Origin: Vibrio sp.
GTDB taxonomy: Bacteria; Pseudomonadota; Gammaproteobacteria; Enterobacterales; Vibrionaceae
NCBI GenBank assembly: GCA_028131545.1
Contig: JAOICL010000009.1
Location: 1 to 59,449, forward strand
Reading direction: 5' to 3'
Length of the DNA: 59,449 nucleotides
The translations under genes were made by a program, and so were the position numbers. A model generated the notes under the pieces. It did not search any database and had not been told where the DNA came from. It was given only the letters and a program-made list of their open reading frames with translations. Positions 45,956 to 57,526 of the stretch are shown here, in pieces. The first letter of the stretch is position 1. Each line of letters starts with the position of its first letter.

Positions 45956-45989
45956 TCGCAGCCCTAAACAGCGGAAACGTTCGTTTAAT

Positions 45990-46065
45990 GCGACACTAGC
46001 TCAGTTGGTAGAGCGCAACCTTGCCAAGGTTGAGGTCATGAGTTCGAACCTCATGTGTCGCTCCA
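45990..46065 (+). tRNA. tRNA-Gly (GCC), copy 1
   Basis: A 76-nt cloverleaf: acceptor GCGACAC/GTGTCGC, anticodon loop CTTGCCAAG with GCC, T loop GTTCGAAC and an encoded CCA at 46063-46065. Preceded by the strong promoter at 45928-45955. Confidence 0.98.
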
Positions 46066-46106
46066 GTTTATTCTGTTGAAGTTTTAATAACTTTGATGGG
46101 CATGGA

Positions 46107-46183
<77 letters not shown>

Positions 46184-46227
46184 ATTCTTTTTCTAATAAG
46201 AATCAAAAGACATTAGAGATTAGCGAT

Positions 46228-46303
46228 GCGACACTAGCTCAGTTGGTAGAGCGCAACCTTGCCAAGGTTGAGGTCATGAGTTCGAACCTCATGTGTCGCT
46301 CCA
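46228..46303 (+). tRNA. tRNA-Gly (GCC), copy 2
   Basis: Identical to copy 1 (76 nt), exactly 238 bp downstream, with the same 3' flank. Confidence 0.98.
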
Positions 46304-46344
46304 GTTTATTCTGTTGAAGTTTTGATAACTTTGATGGGCATGGA

Positions 46345-46421
<77 letters not shown>

Positions 46422-46881
46422 ATTTTTCACACTAGAAGCTGGTAGTTAGCCTATATCAGTATTTCTCTAGTCACATAAAGTGCAATAACCTATTGCCACT
46501 CTCAAATACAATACCTATTTCCCTATCTTAGCTTAAACAGCTATGCATGGTAATCAATGAAACTCACCGAATAAAAACAGATTAAACACAGAGTTATGCA
46601 CATTATTTGTATTGTGGATAAGTTGGTGTATATCTTATATGAAATAGACACTTTCTTTGTTGATAAATGATCAATCGATATGACTTAGATGAGTTGGAAA
46701 TCAAAAAAACTCTTTATCACGTTGTTTTATATGACATTGTTGTTTATTCATGTAACTGTGTAATAGAGTTTATGTTGATCGTTGCTTATTTGTTTAGATC
46801 CATATCACATATAGAGGGTGTTATTAATTATTTTTATTCTCTTTATTATCTAAGAGGATGAAAATGTTGTCCACATTCCAA
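46422..46881. other. AT-rich gene-poor region with DnaA-box-like sites
   Basis: About 460 bp with no convincing gene. Three 9-mers fit or nearly fit the DnaA box: TTATGCACA (46594-46602), TGTGGATAA (46613-46621, the reverse complement of TTATCCACA) and TTGTCCACA (46867-46875). Several GATC sites lie nearby. A 64-aa open frame at 46667-46861 has no ribosome site and looks random. Confidence 0.45.
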
Positions 46882-48006
46882 TTAGGCATCTCTAGGGAGG
46901 CCTTTCTGTATGATTCTAATCAAACGTTCATGTTTACGTAATCCTGCCACTGTATTGTCTTTCTTCATTTTTTGTTGCTCAATAGCCCACGCAATATGCA
47001 CATTTAAAACGTTACTGTCCGTTGGGTAAGCTTTTTCTAGTGTTTCTAGATATGCCTTGTCGTAAGGCGCATTCCCTATAGCAATACTGATGTTACGTCG
47101 CCATTGAGTATGGCCAATCCTTCGAATAGCAGACCCTTCTAAGTTTTTTAAGAATGCATTTTCTGACCAGTTGAATAAAGTAATCAAATGGTTCTTGTCA
47201 AAAATCTCTTTACGTTCAAAGTCGGATTGTTGAGTTATTTCTGCGGTGCGATTCCACGGACATACGAGTTGACAGTCATCACATCCATAAATACGATTGC
47301 CCATTGCGAGTCGTAATTCTTCTTCTATAATTCCATCAAATTCTATGGTGAGATAAGAAATACAACGACGAGCATCAACCACTTTATCATCGACAATTGC
47401 CTGAGTCGGACAGCTCGTTATGCATGCTTTACATTGACCACAATCATCTTGTATTGGTGTATCAACAGGTAAAGGTATATCGACAAATAACTCCCCAAGA
47501 AAAAACCAGGATCCCGCTTCTTTATCGAGAATAAGAGAGTGCTTACCTGTCCAGCCTAATCCCGATTTTTCAGCTAATGGACGTTCAAGGACAGGAGCGG
47601 AATCAACGAAAGGACGAAATCCAAGCTCGTCGACTTCTTGGGTGATTCTTTCGCCGAGCTTCTTTAATTTATTACGTAGTAGTTTATGATAATCTCGCCC
47701 TAGAGCATACCGGCTAATATAAGCGGAATGGGAGTCGCTAAGATTGGATGCAAACTGTGCATTATGTGGTAAGTAATCCATGCGAACACTGATCACACGC
47801 AAAGTGCCAGGATGCAATTCATTAGGCCTTGCTCGCTTCATACCATGTCTCGCCATCCAATCCATCTCACCATGATAGTTTTTATCTAGCCATGCTTGAA
47901 GGCGAGGTTCGTGCTCTGTAAGGTCTATGTCACAAATGCCAACTTTTTGGAAACCGAGCTCTTGGCCCCATTTTTTGATATCTAGAGCAAGTTGTTGGTA
48001 ATCCAT
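46882..48006 (-). CDS. queG: Epoxyqueuosine reductase
   Basis: QueG makes queuosine from epoxyqueuosine in the wobble base of Asn, Asp, His and Tyr tRNAs, using cobalamin and two 4Fe-4S clusters. Cluster ligands are visible as CGQCKACITSCP (about 193-204) and CDDCQLVCPWN (about 243-253). The HEAT-like C-terminal part is present. Length (374 aa) is standard. It is divergent from tsaE; in E. coli the same pair (queG, tsaE) is adjacent. Confidence 0.96.
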   Translation of the reverse strand: MDYQQLALDIKKWGQELGFQKVGICDIDLTEHEPRLQAWLDKNYHGEMDWMARHGMKRARPNELHPGTLRVISVRMDYLPHNAQFASNLSDSHSAYISRYALGRDYHKLLRNKLKKLGERITQEVDELGFRPFVDSAPVLERPLAEKSGLGWTGKHSLILDKEAGSWFFLGELFVDIPLPVDTPIQDDCGQCKACITSCPTQAIVDDKVVDARRCISYLTIEFDGIIEEELRLAMGNRIYGCDDCQLVCPWNRTAEITQQSDFERKEIFDKNHLITLFNWSENAFLKNLEGSAIRRIGHTQWRRNISIAIGNAPYDKAYLETLEKAYPTDSNVLNVHIAWAIEQQKMKKDNTVAGLRKHERLIRIIQKGLPRDA

Positions 48007-48154
48007 TAGAACCTCTGCATTATATGGTGGTCATTTAATCACGAATGATGAGCATTTGGGTATACAATGAATAGAGTGTGTTTACACTAAGGTAATCACA
48101 TTCTAGCAATAACCAGAATCATATCATTGATTATAAAAATAGCTGAGAAATACC

Positions 48155-48616
48155 ATGACAGTAAAGTCTATTTCGCTGCCAGATGAAGCAGCAACAATTC
48201 AATTAGGTGAAGCCGTAGCCAGAGCGAGCGTTAAACAAACGACCATTTATCTCCATGGTGATTTAGGTGCTGGAAAAACAACATTCAGTCGAGGCTTTAT
48301 TCAGTCTTTAGGGCATGATGGAAAAGTAAAAAGCCCGACTTATACATTAGTCGAACCTTATGAATTGAAAACAAGAACGATTTATCATTTTGATTTATAC
48401 CGACTCGCGGATCCCGAAGAGTTAGAATTTATGGGAATTCGGGATTACTTTTCGGAGAATTCCATTTGTCTGGTTGAGTGGCCACAAAGAGGGAAAGGCT
48501 TTTTAGCAGAGGCGGATATTGATATTGATCTGCGCTATGAAGGTGATGCTCGTGTTGCAACATTGAGTGGGAATAATGACTATGGTCGACAGGTGGTTGA
48601 GCAAATAGCGCTATGA
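48155..48616 (+). CDS. tsaE: tRNA t6A threonylcarbamoyltransferase ATPase TsaE
   Basis: TsaE is the ATPase of the bacterial t6A system (with TsaB, TsaC, TsaD) that modifies A37 of ANN-decoding tRNAs. The Walker A is GDLGAGKTT (35-43), followed by [11 protein letters not shown] and the HFDLYRL segment of the family. Length (153 aa) is normal. Its end overlaps amiB start (ATGATG), implying coupling. It begins the long cluster that runs to hflC. Confidence 0.96.
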   Translation: MTVKSISLPDEAATIQLGEAVARASVKQTTIYLHGDLGAGKTTFSRGFIQSLGHDGKVKSPTYTLVEPYELKTRTIYHFDLYRLADPEELEFMGIRDYFSENSICLVEWPQRGKGFLAEADIDIDLRYEGDARVATLSGNNDYGRQVVEQIAL

Positions 48617-50334
48617 TGGAATACGGCAAAAAATTATTCGTTTTTATTGGTGTTGTACTAACGGTTATCAGCTCGGCCTCTCAAGTCTGGGCGAATCAAC
48701 TGGAGCAACTTAGAGTATGGCCTTCTCCAGATGATACTCGTGTCGTCTTGGATTTAGATAATAAGGCAAAATACAGCTATTTTACTCTGAGTAACCCTGA
48801 TCGTCTGGTGGTTGATTTAAAAGAAACCAAGGTGAAGAAATCGATTCAACAGGTTGTGAAGGGAAGCGATGTTTTACGCCGAGTACGCAAAAGTACGCCA
48901 CCCGAAAAATCATCTTATCGTTTGGTGTTTGAATTAAAAAGCCAAGTTAAACCGAAGCTCTTTACGCTGGCACCTTCTAAAAGTGGAGGATACGGTCATC
49001 GGCTGGTTATTGACCTTCCTCATAGCTTAATTAAAAAATCATCCAGCCCACAAGTCAGCAAGTCGGCACCATCACGCTCTGTGCGTAAAGAAGCCTCTCA
49101 GCTTTCTGGCCAAAAGGATATTATTGTTGCGATTGACGCAGGTCATGGTGGTGTCGACCCTGGCTCAATTGGGCCGAGTAAAAAGTATGAGAAACACACC
49201 ACTCTGACCGTAGCAAAGAAATTGGCACAGCAGATCAATGCCATTGATGGCATGCAGGCCGTATTAACACGAAGAGGGGATTATTATGTTGATCTTAATC
49301 GCCGCTCAGAAATAGCGCGTCGTAATAAAGCGCATTTATTGGTGTCGATTCATGCCGATGCGTTTCGCTCCCCACGTCCAAGAGGTGCATCTGTTTTTGT
49401 GTTAAATATTCGCCGTGCTAGTACCGAGCTATCACGTTTAGTTGAAAACCAAGAAAAACAATCTCAACTCTTGGGTGGCGCTGGTTTATTGTTGAAAGAC
49501 AGTAAGGATAAGAACGTCAGCCAAACTGTGTTGGATTTGCAATTCAACTTCTCCCAAAAAGAAGGATATCGAGTAGCGAGTAAAATCCTTCATGAAATGG
49601 GAAAAGTCGCTACGCTGCATAAAAAAAAGCCGGTACATGCTAGCCTTGCGGTACTTAAATCACCTGATATTCCTTCGGTTTTAGTCGAAACTGGGTTTAT
49701 TTCGAATCCCAAAGAAGAGCAACTTCTTTTTAATAGTCGACATCAAAATAAATTGGCAAACGCACTTAAAGTTGCGATTGTCGATTATTTTGAGGAGCAG
49801 CCACCAGCAGGGACATTATTTGCGTATCGTAAGCAAAAAACCATTAAGCATACGGTTAAAAGGGGGGAATCCCTTTCGGTGATTGCTCAACAATACAAGA
49901 CGTCGATCTCGCTGTTAAAAAGTAACAATAAGTTATCAAGTAATGTTGTTCATCTTGGGCAGACATTAATTATTTCTTCACCTAAAGTCATCAAAAGACA
50001 AGCAACGGTAGCCGTACCACAGGAGAAGCGAACGACGCATATTGTTCGAAGTGGCGATTACCTAGGAAAAATTGCGAATCGGTATAATGTCACCATTTCA
50101 GAGATTAAACGTTGGAATAACTTGAAATCAAATACGTTAAGAAAAGGACAGTCATTAGCGATTTATACACTTCATAAAGTATCGACTAAACCTAAAAAAC
50201 ATAAAGTGAAAAGCGGTGAGTTTCTGTCTAAAATCGCGGCGAATTACCGTGTACCGGTAGATAAACTCAAAAAGATAAATAAACTGCGTTCAGATAAACT
50301 GTTGATTGGTCAAGTTTTGATCATTCCTAATTAA
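48613..50334 (+). CDS. amiB: N-acetylmuramoyl-L-alanine amidase with LysM domains
   Basis: AmiB cleaves the amide between MurNAc and the stem peptide to separate daughter cells. In order: signal peptide (about 1-28), AMIN domain (about 30-136), Amidase_3 catalytic domain (about 169-395) and three LysM domains (about 412-455, 474-518, 529-572). Zinc ligands are H178, E193 and H247, and E359 (VETGFIS) is the catalytic Glu. The region near 275-305 would be the autoinhibitory helix relieved by EnvC, which is also in this window. The name amiB follows the conserved tsaE-amiB-mutL order. Confidence 0.94.
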   Translation: MMEYGKKLFVFIGVVLTVISSASQVWANQLEQLRVWPSPDDTRVVLDLDNKAKYSYFTLSNPDRLVVDLKETKVKKSIQQVVKGSDVLRRVRKSTPPEKSSYRLVFELKSQVKPKLFTLAPSKSGGYGHRLVIDLPHSLIKKSSSPQVSKSAPSRSVRKEASQLSGQKDIIVAIDAGHGGVDPGSIGPSKKYEKHTTLTVAKKLAQQINAIDGMQAVLTRRGDYYVDLNRRSEIARRNKAHLLVSIHADAFRSPRPRGASVFVLNIRRASTELSRLVENQEKQSQLLGGAGLLLKDSKDKNVSQTVLDLQFNFSQKEGYRVASKILHEMGKVATLHKKKPVHASLAVLKSPDIPSVLVETGFISNPKEEQLLFNSRHQNKLANALKVAIVDYFEEQPPAGTLFAYRKQKTIKHTVKRGESLSVIAQQYKTSISLLKSNNKLSSNVVHLGQTLIISSPKVIKRQATVAVPQEKRTTHIVRSGDYLGKIANRYNVTISEIKRWNNLKSNTLRKGQSLAIYTLHKVSTKPKKHKVKSGEFLSKIAANYRVPVDKLKKINKLRSDKLLIGQVLIIPN

Positions 50335-50346
50335 GACACGAACATT

Positions 50347-52443
50347 ATGCCTATCCGTATATTACCTGCACGTTTAGCTAACCAGATAGCCGCTGGTGAG
50401 GTGGTAGAACGACCAGCCTCTGTTGTTAAAGAGTTAGTTGAAAACAGCTTAGATGCTGGTGCCAATCGCATCGATATTGATATCGAAAAAGGGGGCAGTA
50501 AGCTCATTCGCATTCGTGATAATGGGAAAGGAATCGCGAAAGACGAACTCGAACTGGCTCTCAGTCGCCATGCGACTTCTAAAATAACATCTTTAGATGA
50601 TCTTGAAGCCATAATGAGTTTGGGTTTTCGAGGAGAAGCTTTAGCGAGTATTAGCTCTGTTGCCCGTTTAACATTAACGTCTAGGACTGCAACGCAAGGA
50701 GAAGCCTGGGCTGCCCATTCCGAAGGGCGTGATATGGAAGTGCGCATTCAACCAGCAGCTCACCCCGTCGGAAGTACGGTTGAAGTGATTGATTTGTTCT
50801 TTAATACACCAGCTCGTCGAAAGTTTTTACGTATGGATAAAACAGAATTCGCCCATATCGATGAACTGTTAAAACGAATCGCATTAAGTCGCTTAGATGT
50901 GAGTTTTACATTAAAACATAACGGGAAAGTCGTTCGCCAATACCGAGCCGCTAAAACTGAAATTCAAACAGAAAAGCGTTTAGCGGCGATATGCAGTAAT
51001 AGTTTTGTACAAAATATGTTGAAAGTGTCTGTTGAGCATCAAGGGTTAACGCTATCTGGTTGGATTGCGACACCAGAAGGAGCGCGATCTCAGGGAGATG
51101 TTCAGTTTTGTTATGTTAACGGACGCATGATGAAAGATAAGTTAATTAATCATGCAATACGTCAAAGCTATGATGTGCATTTACAATCTGATCAATACGC
51201 AGCTTATGTTTTATTTATTGAACTTGATCCACATCAGGTGGATGTCAATGTACATCCTGCCAAGCATGAAGTTCGATTTCATCAAGCTCGCTTAGTCCAT
51301 GATTTTATTTACCAATCGTTAGTTGATGCTCTTGTTCAAGGAGCTCAATTACCCAAAGCTCCTGTTTCTCATGCGGCATTTGCACAATCTGTACCTACAG
51401 AGAATCGAATGAGTGAGAAGGGCATTGCAAACGATAATGATGCCGCTGAACATCATGGTGCGATCGGAGGCGATACTGTAGAAGAAAATGACAGTATGCC
51501 GGCACCTTCGATACCACAACGAGATGGTATTGCACCAAGGAGTATTGTACCAAAGAGCTCAGCATCACACTCAAACTTTGATAGAGCCAGACAACATCAA
51601 GGAAATGAAGGGTATTCACCGCGTACACAATCTAAAGTTGCAAGGTCGAGTCATGATGCTCCAACACAACAAGAAATAAAGGCTTATCAGGCGCTTCTGA
51701 CTACGCCTGAACAGGAAGAAAGCCTGATCACTCAGTCGTCGGTTGAAGCTGAGGTTCGTGTGACAGAATATCCAGATACTATGCCAGCTGTCACTCCTGA
51801 TTTAGCAAAGAGAGTGCAAGAGGGAAAAACAAAGTATGAACCTCAGTCAACGTTGATGGTTAATGGTTCAGAACATGGAGCGATTACCGAGTTAGGAAAA
51901 GCATTATCGGTCGTTAATCATGAGTATCTTTTAGTTACAACTCAAGAAGGCATTGGCTTGATATCATTATATTCTGCTAAGCGTTGGCGTCTTAAAGGGC
52001 AATTGACTATACAAGAGGCACCGCTAAAAGCTCAGCCTTTGCTCATTCCTATGCAAATCCAAGTGCAACCATTGGAATTAGATATAGCAGAAAAATATAA
52101 AGACATACTAATACAATTTGGGATCGATTTACGTAAGCACAATTCTCGTTCTTTAATGGTGTTATCGGTTGCTCAACCTTTGCGTGAAGTGAATTTGAAT
52201 GAATACATTGCCGGATTGTTAGTATATCTATCTCAATTAAACGCTGAGAATGTATCGATCAAAGTCATCACTGATTGGTTAAGCTCGAATTTACCATTGG
52301 AACGAGAGCAGTATACACTTTCTTCTGCCATTCAATTACTGTCAGAGGTCGAGCAGTTATGGCATGGAGAGCTTCCTTTGGATGATAGAAAATTTATTCG
52401 GTTAGTTGATTTTGCTCCGGTTATTGGTTCATTTAATGCTTAA
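50347..52443 (+). CDS. mutL: DNA mismatch repair protein MutL
   Basis: MutL links MutS recognition to MutH incision and UvrD in repair. The GHKL ATPase N-terminal domain has [20 protein letters not shown] (with the catalytic Glu), DNGKGI and the [10 protein letters not shown] motif. A Ser/Gln/His-rich linker (about 335-480) separates the C-terminal dimerisation domain. The linker is poorly conserved in length in this family. No endonuclease motif DQHAxxER is seen, as expected in a MutH-type system. It is 12 bp after amiB. Confidence 0.96.
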   Translation: MPIRILPARLANQIAAGEVVERPASVVKELVENSLDAGANRIDIDIEKGGSKLIRIRDNGKGIAKDELELALSRHATSKITSLDDLEAIMSLGFRGEALASISSVARLTLTSRTATQGEAWAAHSEGRDMEVRIQPAAHPVGSTVEVIDLFFNTPARRKFLRMDKTEFAHIDELLKRIALSRLDVSFTLKHNGKVVRQYRAAKTEIQTEKRLAAICSNSFVQNMLKVSVEHQGLTLSGWIATPEGARSQGDVQFCYVNGRMMKDKLINHAIRQSYDVHLQSDQYAAYVLFIELDPHQVDVNVHPAKHEVRFHQARLVHDFIYQSLVDALVQGAQLPKAPVSHAAFAQSVPTENRMSEKGIANDNDAAEHHGAIGGDTVEENDSMPAPSIPQRDGIAPRSIVPKSSASHSNFDRARQHQGNEGYSPRTQSKVARSSHDAPTQQEIKAYQALLTTPEQEESLITQSSVEAEVRVTEYPDTMPAVTPDLAKRVQEGKTKYEPQSTLMVNGSEHGAITELGKALSVVNHEYLLVTTQEGIGLISLYSAKRWRLKGQLTIQEAPLKAQPLLIPMQIQVQPLELDIAEKYKDILIQFGIDLRKHNSRSLMVLSVAQPLREVNLNEYIAGLLVYLSQLNAENVSIKVITDWLSSNLPLEREQYTLSSAIQLLSEVEQLWHGELPLDDRKFIRLVDFAPVIGSFNA

Positions 52444-52496
52444 ATGATTTAGTATGCAATAATTGAATTAATGTCGATGAAGATAGAGTGAATATA

Positions 52497-53447
52497 ATGA
52501 CAAACACGGATCTACCCTTAGCACTTTTTCTTATGGGGCCGACAGCTTCAGGTAAAACAGAACTAGCGATACGGTTAAGACAAAAGTACCCTGTTGAGAT
52601 CATTAGTGTTGATTCAGCTCTGATTTATAAGGGGATGGATATTGGCACCGCTAAACCTGATGCTCAAGAACAAGCACTGGCTCCCCATCGCCTGATTGAT
52701 TTTTTAGATCCAGCAGAAGCGTATTCAGTTGCTGAATTCAGACGTGATGTGTTAAAAGAAATGGATGATATTACGCAGCAAGGAAAGATCCCTTTACTTG
52801 TTGGCGGTACGATGATGTATTACAAAGCATTAGTTGATGGTTTATCAACATTGCCTGAAGCCGATCCTAACATTCGTTCTGATATAGAAGAAGAAGCTAA
52901 ACAGCATGGTTGGCAATCACTACATGAACAATTAGCCGATATTGATCCTGTGGCAGCAAAGCGTATTCACCCGAATGATCCTCAAAGACTATCTAGAGCT
53001 ATTGAGGTCTATAGAGTATCTGGTAAAACACTGACGGAACTAACGGCAACGAAAAGTGGTCCTATCCCTTATAATATACAGCAATTTGCTATTTCTCCTA
53101 AAGAGCGTTCTGAGCTGCATCGACGTATTGAATTACGTTTTAATAAAATGATGGAACAGGGATTTGAAGCCGAAGTAAGGCAACTTTATCAACGCAAAGA
53201 TTTACATAAAGATTTGCCATCAATTCGTTGTGTCGGCTACCGACAAATGTGGGAATATATTGAAGGTGATATTACTCGTGAAGAGGCTATATTTAAAGGT
53301 ATATGCGCGACGAGACAATTGGCTAAAAGACAAACAACTTGGTTGCGCAGCTGGCAGGACTTAACTTGGTTAGATAGTCAAAACCTTGATCTTGGCTTGG
53401 AAATTCTATCAAATACCATAGAAAGATTGTATAAACGGTGTGTATAA
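52497..53447 (+). CDS. miaA: tRNA dimethylallyltransferase
   Basis: MiaA adds the isopentenyl group to A37 of UNN-decoding tRNAs. The P-loop [10 protein letters not shown] is close to the start, with [18 protein letters not shown] and the catalytic and tRNA-binding segments [14 protein letters not shown] following. The ATG at 52497 has a GAG-type ribosome site just upstream; the in-frame GTG at 52488 lies on it. mutL-miaA-hfq is the usual order. Confidence 0.96.
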   Translation: MTNTDLPLALFLMGPTASGKTELAIRLRQKYPVEIISVDSALIYKGMDIGTAKPDAQEQALAPHRLIDFLDPAEAYSVAEFRRDVLKEMDDITQQGKIPLLVGGTMMYYKALVDGLSTLPEADPNIRSDIEEEAKQHGWQSLHEQLADIDPVAAKRIHPNDPQRLSRAIEVYRVSGKTLTELTATKSGPIPYNIQQFAISPKERSELHRRIELRFNKMMEQGFEAEVRQLYQRKDLHKDLPSIRCVGYRQMWEYIEGDITREEAIFKGICATRQLAKRQTTWLRSWQDLTWLDSQNLDLGLEILSNTIERLYKRCV

Positions 53448-53633
53448 TAAAAGAGTTTTGATTATTGTTTCCTGTCAGTCGTAGTTTGTGTCTGAATGTA
53501 TTTCTATTTAGGCAATAATCTGGCAAGGATATTGACTCAATGAGTCCTGACGTGAATGGAAGCACTATTAAGCTGTCATGGTTTCGGATGGCTAATTCAT
53601 TAAAAATATAAAACGAAAAATAAGGAAAATAAA

Positions 53634-53897
53634 ATGGCTAAGGGACAATCTTTACAAGACCCATTTTTAAATGCTTTACGCCGTGAGCGTATCCCTGTGT
53701 CAATCTACCTTGTAAATGGAATTAAATTACAAGGACAGATTGAATCTTTTGATCAATTCGTCATTCTTCTAAAAAATACTGTCAATCAAATGGTATATAA
53801 GCATGCAATATCTACAGTTGTACCGGCCCGTGCAGTGAGTCATCATAATGGTGAACGTACAGGCGGTCATGCGCAAGATAAGCCAATTGAAGAGTAA
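53634..53897 (+). CDS. hfq: RNA chaperone Hfq
   Basis: Hfq is the hexameric Sm-like protein that pairs small RNAs with mRNA. The N-terminal [20 protein letters not shown], the Sm1 segment and the Sm2 YKHAIS (with the YKH uridine-binding residues) are conserved. The C-terminal tail is short and polar. An AAGGAAA ribosome site precedes it. Its position between miaA and hflX is standard. Confidence 0.98.
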   Translation: MAKGQSLQDPFLNALRRERIPVSIYLVNGIKLQGQIESFDQFVILLKNTVNQMVYKHAISTVVPARAVSHHNGERTGGHAQDKPIEE

Positions 53898-53926
53898 TAT
53901 TTTAATAACTAAAAAAGGTTCATGCC

Positions 53927-55216
53927 TTGTTTGACCGTTATGAATCCGGTGAACGAGCGGTATTGGTCCATATCAACTTCACCCAAGAAGGGGAGTGGGA
54001 AGATTTAAGCGAATTTGAAATGCTTGCTTCTTCCGCTGGAGTGTCTACATTACAGGTGATAACCGGTAGTCGTCAGGCACCTCACCCTAAATATTATGTT
54101 GGTGAAGGTAAAGCGCAGGAAATTGCGCAGGCCGTGCAGCTTGTTGAAGCCGATATTGTGATATTCAATCACGCCCTTTCCCCAGCTCAAGAACGAAATT
54201 TAGAAGGTTTGTGTAAATGTCGTGTATTAGATCGTACCGGTTTAATCTTAGATATTTTTGCACAACGAGCGAGAACCCATGAAGGTAAACTTCAGGTTGA
54301 ACTTGCTCAACTTCGTCATATATCAACTCGCCTTATCCGAGGTTGGACCCACTTAGAACGTCAAAAAGGGGGGATTGGTCTACGTGGCCCTGGTGAAACT
54401 CAGCTAGAAACCGATAGGCGTTTATTAAGAGATCGTATTAAAGCGATATTAAGGCGTTTGGATAAAGTTGCAAAACAACGTGAGCAAGGGCGTCGTTCAC
54501 GCCAGCGAGCGGAGATACCCACGTTATCATTGGTTGGTTATACCAATGCTGGTAAATCGACATTATTCAATCAAATTACGAATGCTGGGGTATATCAAGC
54601 AGATCAATTATTTGCGACCTTAGATCCTACATTACGTAAAATACAATTAGATGAAGTGGGACCTGCGATTTTAGCCGACACCGTTGGTTTTATTCGTCAC
54701 TTACCACATGATCTTGTTGCTGCATTTAAAGCAACATTACAAGAAACTCAAGAAGCGGATTTACTTATCCATGTTGTGGATGCTAGTGATGAGCGTTTTC
54801 GTGAGAATATGCAAGCCGTTCATGAAGTATTGGAAGAAATCGATGCTCATGAAGTACCAACATTAGTTGTCATGAATAAAATTGATAATATGGAGGAGCA
54901 AAAGCCTCGAATAGAAAGGGATGACGAAGGGATTCCACGATCTGTTTGGGTTTCTGCACAAGAAGGTTTGGGTATTGATATGCTGTTTACTGCGTTAATG
55001 GAACGATTAGCGGAGCAAATGGTAGAGTATCACTTGTCTATACCTCCTCAATATCAAGGAAAGTTGCGAAGCTTATTCTTTGAGATGAAATGTATTCAGA
55101 AAGAAGAATATGATCAAGAGGGTAACTTATTGATCGATATTCGGATGCAGCAAGTAGATTGGTCTAGACTTGAAAAAAGAGAAGGGGCAGTTTTACAAAG
55201 TTTTATAATGAGTTAA
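53927..55216 (+). CDS. hflX: Ribosome-associated GTPase HflX
   Basis: HflX is a GTPase that splits stalled ribosomes in stress. The N-terminal HflX-specific domain is followed by the G domain with G1 GYTNAGKST, G3 DTVGFIRHLP and G4 NKID. The start is a TTG with AAGG eight bases upstream; the resulting start MFDRYESGERAVLVHI matches the family start, which supports it. Length (429 aa) is normal. It precedes hflK. Confidence 0.95.
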   Translation: MFDRYESGERAVLVHINFTQEGEWEDLSEFEMLASSAGVSTLQVITGSRQAPHPKYYVGEGKAQEIAQAVQLVEADIVIFNHALSPAQERNLEGLCKCRVLDRTGLILDIFAQRARTHEGKLQVELAQLRHISTRLIRGWTHLERQKGGIGLRGPGETQLETDRRLLRDRIKAILRRLDKVAKQREQGRRSRQRAEIPTLSLVGYTNAGKSTLFNQITNAGVYQADQLFATLDPTLRKIQLDEVGPAILADTVGFIRHLPHDLVAAFKATLQETQEADLLIHVVDASDERFRENMQAVHEVLEEIDAHEVPTLVVMNKIDNMEEQKPRIERDDEGIPRSVWVSAQEGLGIDMLFTALMERLAEQMVEYHLSIPPQYQGKLRSLFFEMKCIQKEEYDQEGNLLIDIRMQQVDWSRLEKREGAVLQSFIMS

Positions 55217-55298
55217 GTCCCTTGGGGTGTTTTTTATATAAAGATCTTTAGTGAAGTTGCAACACATGTAACGTCATATCAAATGATGGAGCTTTCTA

Positions 55299-56483
55299 AT
55301 GGCGTGGAATGAGCCTGGTAATAACGATAACAATGGTCGAGATAAAGACCCTTGGGGTAACAACAACAAAGATCGAGGCGGTAAAGAGCAAGGACCACCC
55401 GATCTAGATGAAGTGTTTAATAAACTGAGTCAAAAGCTGGGAGGCTTTGGTGGCGGCTCTGGGAATAAGAGTGGTGGCTCTGGTTCTGGTGGATTAGCTG
55501 GGCTGGGTATTGTTGCCGGGTTAGCTGGGGCTATTTGGTTTGCTTCTGGTTTTTATACTGTTGCTGAAACAGATAAAGGGGTTGTATTACGCTTAGGCAA
55601 ACAACTAGAAACATTGGTTGATCCCGGTTTAAACTGGAGACCTCGTTTTATTGATGAAGTCACATCCGTTAATGTGCAATCCATTCGTTCTTTACGTTCT
55701 TCTGGATTGATGCTGACAAAAGATGAAAATGTCGTCACGGTTGGTATGGATGTACAATATCGAGTACAAGACCCAAGCCGATATTTATTCAGTGTGACTA
55801 ATGCCGATGATAGTTTGCGTCAAGCGACGGATTCAGCATTACGTGCTGTTATCGGTGACTCTTTAATGGACAGTATATTAACGAGCGGCCGTCAAGAAAT
55901 TCGTCAAACGACGGAAGATACGTTGAATAGTATTATTGATAGCTATGATATGGGTATTACGATCGTAGATGTTAACTTCCAATCAGCCCGTCCTCCTGAG
56001 CAAGTCAAAGACTCATTTGATGATGCAATCGCAGCACGAGAAGATGAAGAGCGTTTTATTCGTGAAGCGGAAGCGTATAAAAATGAAATTCTTCCTAAAG
56101 CAACAGGCCGAGCTGAACGCTTGAAGAAGGAAGCGCAAGGTTACAGTGAACGTATTACAAATGAAGCTTTAGGTCAGGTGTCACAATTTGAGAACTTGTT
56201 ACCTGAATACCTAAAAGCACCAGAAGTAACGCGCGAACGTCTGTATCTTGATACAATGCAAGAAGTGTATTCAAAAACATCGAAAGTATTGGTGGATTCA
56301 GATTCAAGTGGCAATTTACTCTATCTTCCACTGGATAAACTGAGAGGTGATAACTCTTCTCAATCAGGGAATAGAAAGCCAGCAAGCTCAGCATATGATC
56401 GTATTGAATTGGAATCAGATCGAGTACCCGCTGTACCAGCCCAAGAGCCTCGTAGCAACAACTCGCGTCAAGGGAGATATTAA
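55299..56483 (+). CDS. hflK: HflK, modulator of FtsH protease
   Basis: HflK with HflC forms a membrane cage around FtsH. It has a Gly/Asn/Asp-rich cytoplasmic N-terminal part (about 1-65), one transmembrane segment (about 66-88), and a periplasmic SPFH/band-7 domain (about 88-270). A polar C-terminal tail ends the protein. Next to hflC with two bases between the stop and the next start, so translation is coupled. Confidence 0.96.
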   Translation: MAWNEPGNNDNNGRDKDPWGNNNKDRGGKEQGPPDLDEVFNKLSQKLGGFGGGSGNKSGGSGSGGLAGLGIVAGLAGAIWFASGFYTVAETDKGVVLRLGKQLETLVDPGLNWRPRFIDEVTSVNVQSIRSLRSSGLMLTKDENVVTVGMDVQYRVQDPSRYLFSVTNADDSLRQATDSALRAVIGDSLMDSILTSGRQEIRQTTEDTLNSIIDSYDMGITIVDVNFQSARPPEQVKDSFDDAIAAREDEERFIREAEAYKNEILPKATGRAERLKKEAQGYSERITNEALGQVSQFENLLPEYLKAPEVTRERLYLDTMQEVYSKTSKVLVDSDSSGNLLYLPLDKLRGDNSSQSGNRKPASSAYDRIELESDRVPAVPAQEPRSNNSRQGRY

Positions 56484-56485
56484 TT

Positions 56486-57457
56486 ATGCGTAGGTTGACC
56501 ATACCCATTTTAGTGATTGCGTTAGCAACGATGTTAATGTCTATGTTTGTCATTCAAGAAGGTGAACGAGGCATTGTTGTTCGTTTTGGCCGTGTTTTAA
56601 AGGATGATACAAACTTAGCACGCGTTTACGAACCAGGGTTACACTTTAAGGTTCCATTATTTGATCGTGTTAGAACGTTAGATTCACGAATTCAAACGAT
56701 GGATGGCAGAGCTGATCGATTTGTTACATCAGAGAAAAAAGATGTCATCATTGATACGTATGTTAAATGGCGTATTGAAGATTTTGGTCGTTATTATCTA
56801 GCTACGGGTGGTGGTAACGCTCTGACTGCGGAAACACTATTAGAAAGAAAAGTAACAGATATTCTTCGTTCTGAAATTGGTGCTCGCGAAATTAAACAAA
56901 TCGTCTCTGGCCCTCGTAACAAAGATATCTTACCAGAAAGCCCAGATAGCGCAGAAGTGACAACAGAAGCGGCTAAAGAAGCTTTAGAGGTTGATGGTGA
57001 GCGTGACAAGATCATGCTTGAAGTTCTGAGTAATACTCGTGAGGGAGCGTTGAAAGATTTAGGCGTTCAATTGGTTGATTTCCGAATGAAGAAAATTAAC
57101 CTACCTGATGAAATTTCAGAATCTATTTACCGTCGTATGCGTGCTGAACGTGAATCTGTCGCTCGTAAACACCGATCTCAAGGTCGAGAGAAAGCAGATG
57201 TTATTCGTTCTCAAGCAGAACTGGAAGTTGCAACTATCTTAGCAAAAGCGGACCAAACAGCACGAGTTACTCGTGGTGAGGCGGATGCAACAGCGGCTAG
57301 GATCTATGCGGACTCTTATAGTAAGGATCCTGAATTCTTTAGCTTCTTGCGTTCTTTGGTTGCCTATAGAGCATCGTTCAATGGTCAAAATGATGTCTTG
57401 GTTTTAGATCCTAAATCATCATTTTTCCAATATATGCATAAACCAGAAGATAAGTAA
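56486..57457 (+). CDS. hflC: HflC, modulator of FtsH protease
   Basis: The partner of HflK: a signal-anchor helix (about 5-22) and an SPFH domain with the pattern VIQEGERGIVVRFGRV and a long helical part (about 180-280) that makes up the cage wall. Length (323 aa) is close to the usual. It ends the cluster that begins at tsaE; a terminator follows. Confidence 0.96.
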   Translation: MRRLTIPILVIALATMLMSMFVIQEGERGIVVRFGRVLKDDTNLARVYEPGLHFKVPLFDRVRTLDSRIQTMDGRADRFVTSEKKDVIIDTYVKWRIEDFGRYYLATGGGNALTAETLLERKVTDILRSEIGAREIKQIVSGPRNKDILPESPDSAEVTTEAAKEALEVDGERDKIMLEVLSNTREGALKDLGVQLVDFRMKKINLPDEISESIYRRMRAERESVARKHRSQGREKADVIRSQAELEVATILAKADQTARVTRGEADATAARIYADSYSKDPEFFSFLRSLVAYRASFNGQNDVLVLDPKSSFFQYMHKPEDK

Positions 57458-57492
57458 GTATCTGACTAATTTTTTCATAAAATTAGAAACTT

Positions 57493-57517
57493 AAAGGGCT
57501 CATTAGAGCCCTTTTTT
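57493..57517. terminator. Bidirectional terminator, hflC / slyX
   Basis: AAAGGGCTC (57493-57501) pairs with GAGCCCTTT (57506-57514) around ATTA with a T tract after it. Confidence 0.95.
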
Positions 57518-57526
57518 ATTGGCAAT

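Noticed and set aside
46667..46861. 64-aa open frame between the tRNA cluster and queG
   Set aside because: No ribosome site, AT-driven composition and no recognisable pattern.
46590..46880. Chromosomal replication origin
   Set aside because: Neither oriC neighbour genes nor an AT-rich 13-mer array are seen; only three scattered boxes.
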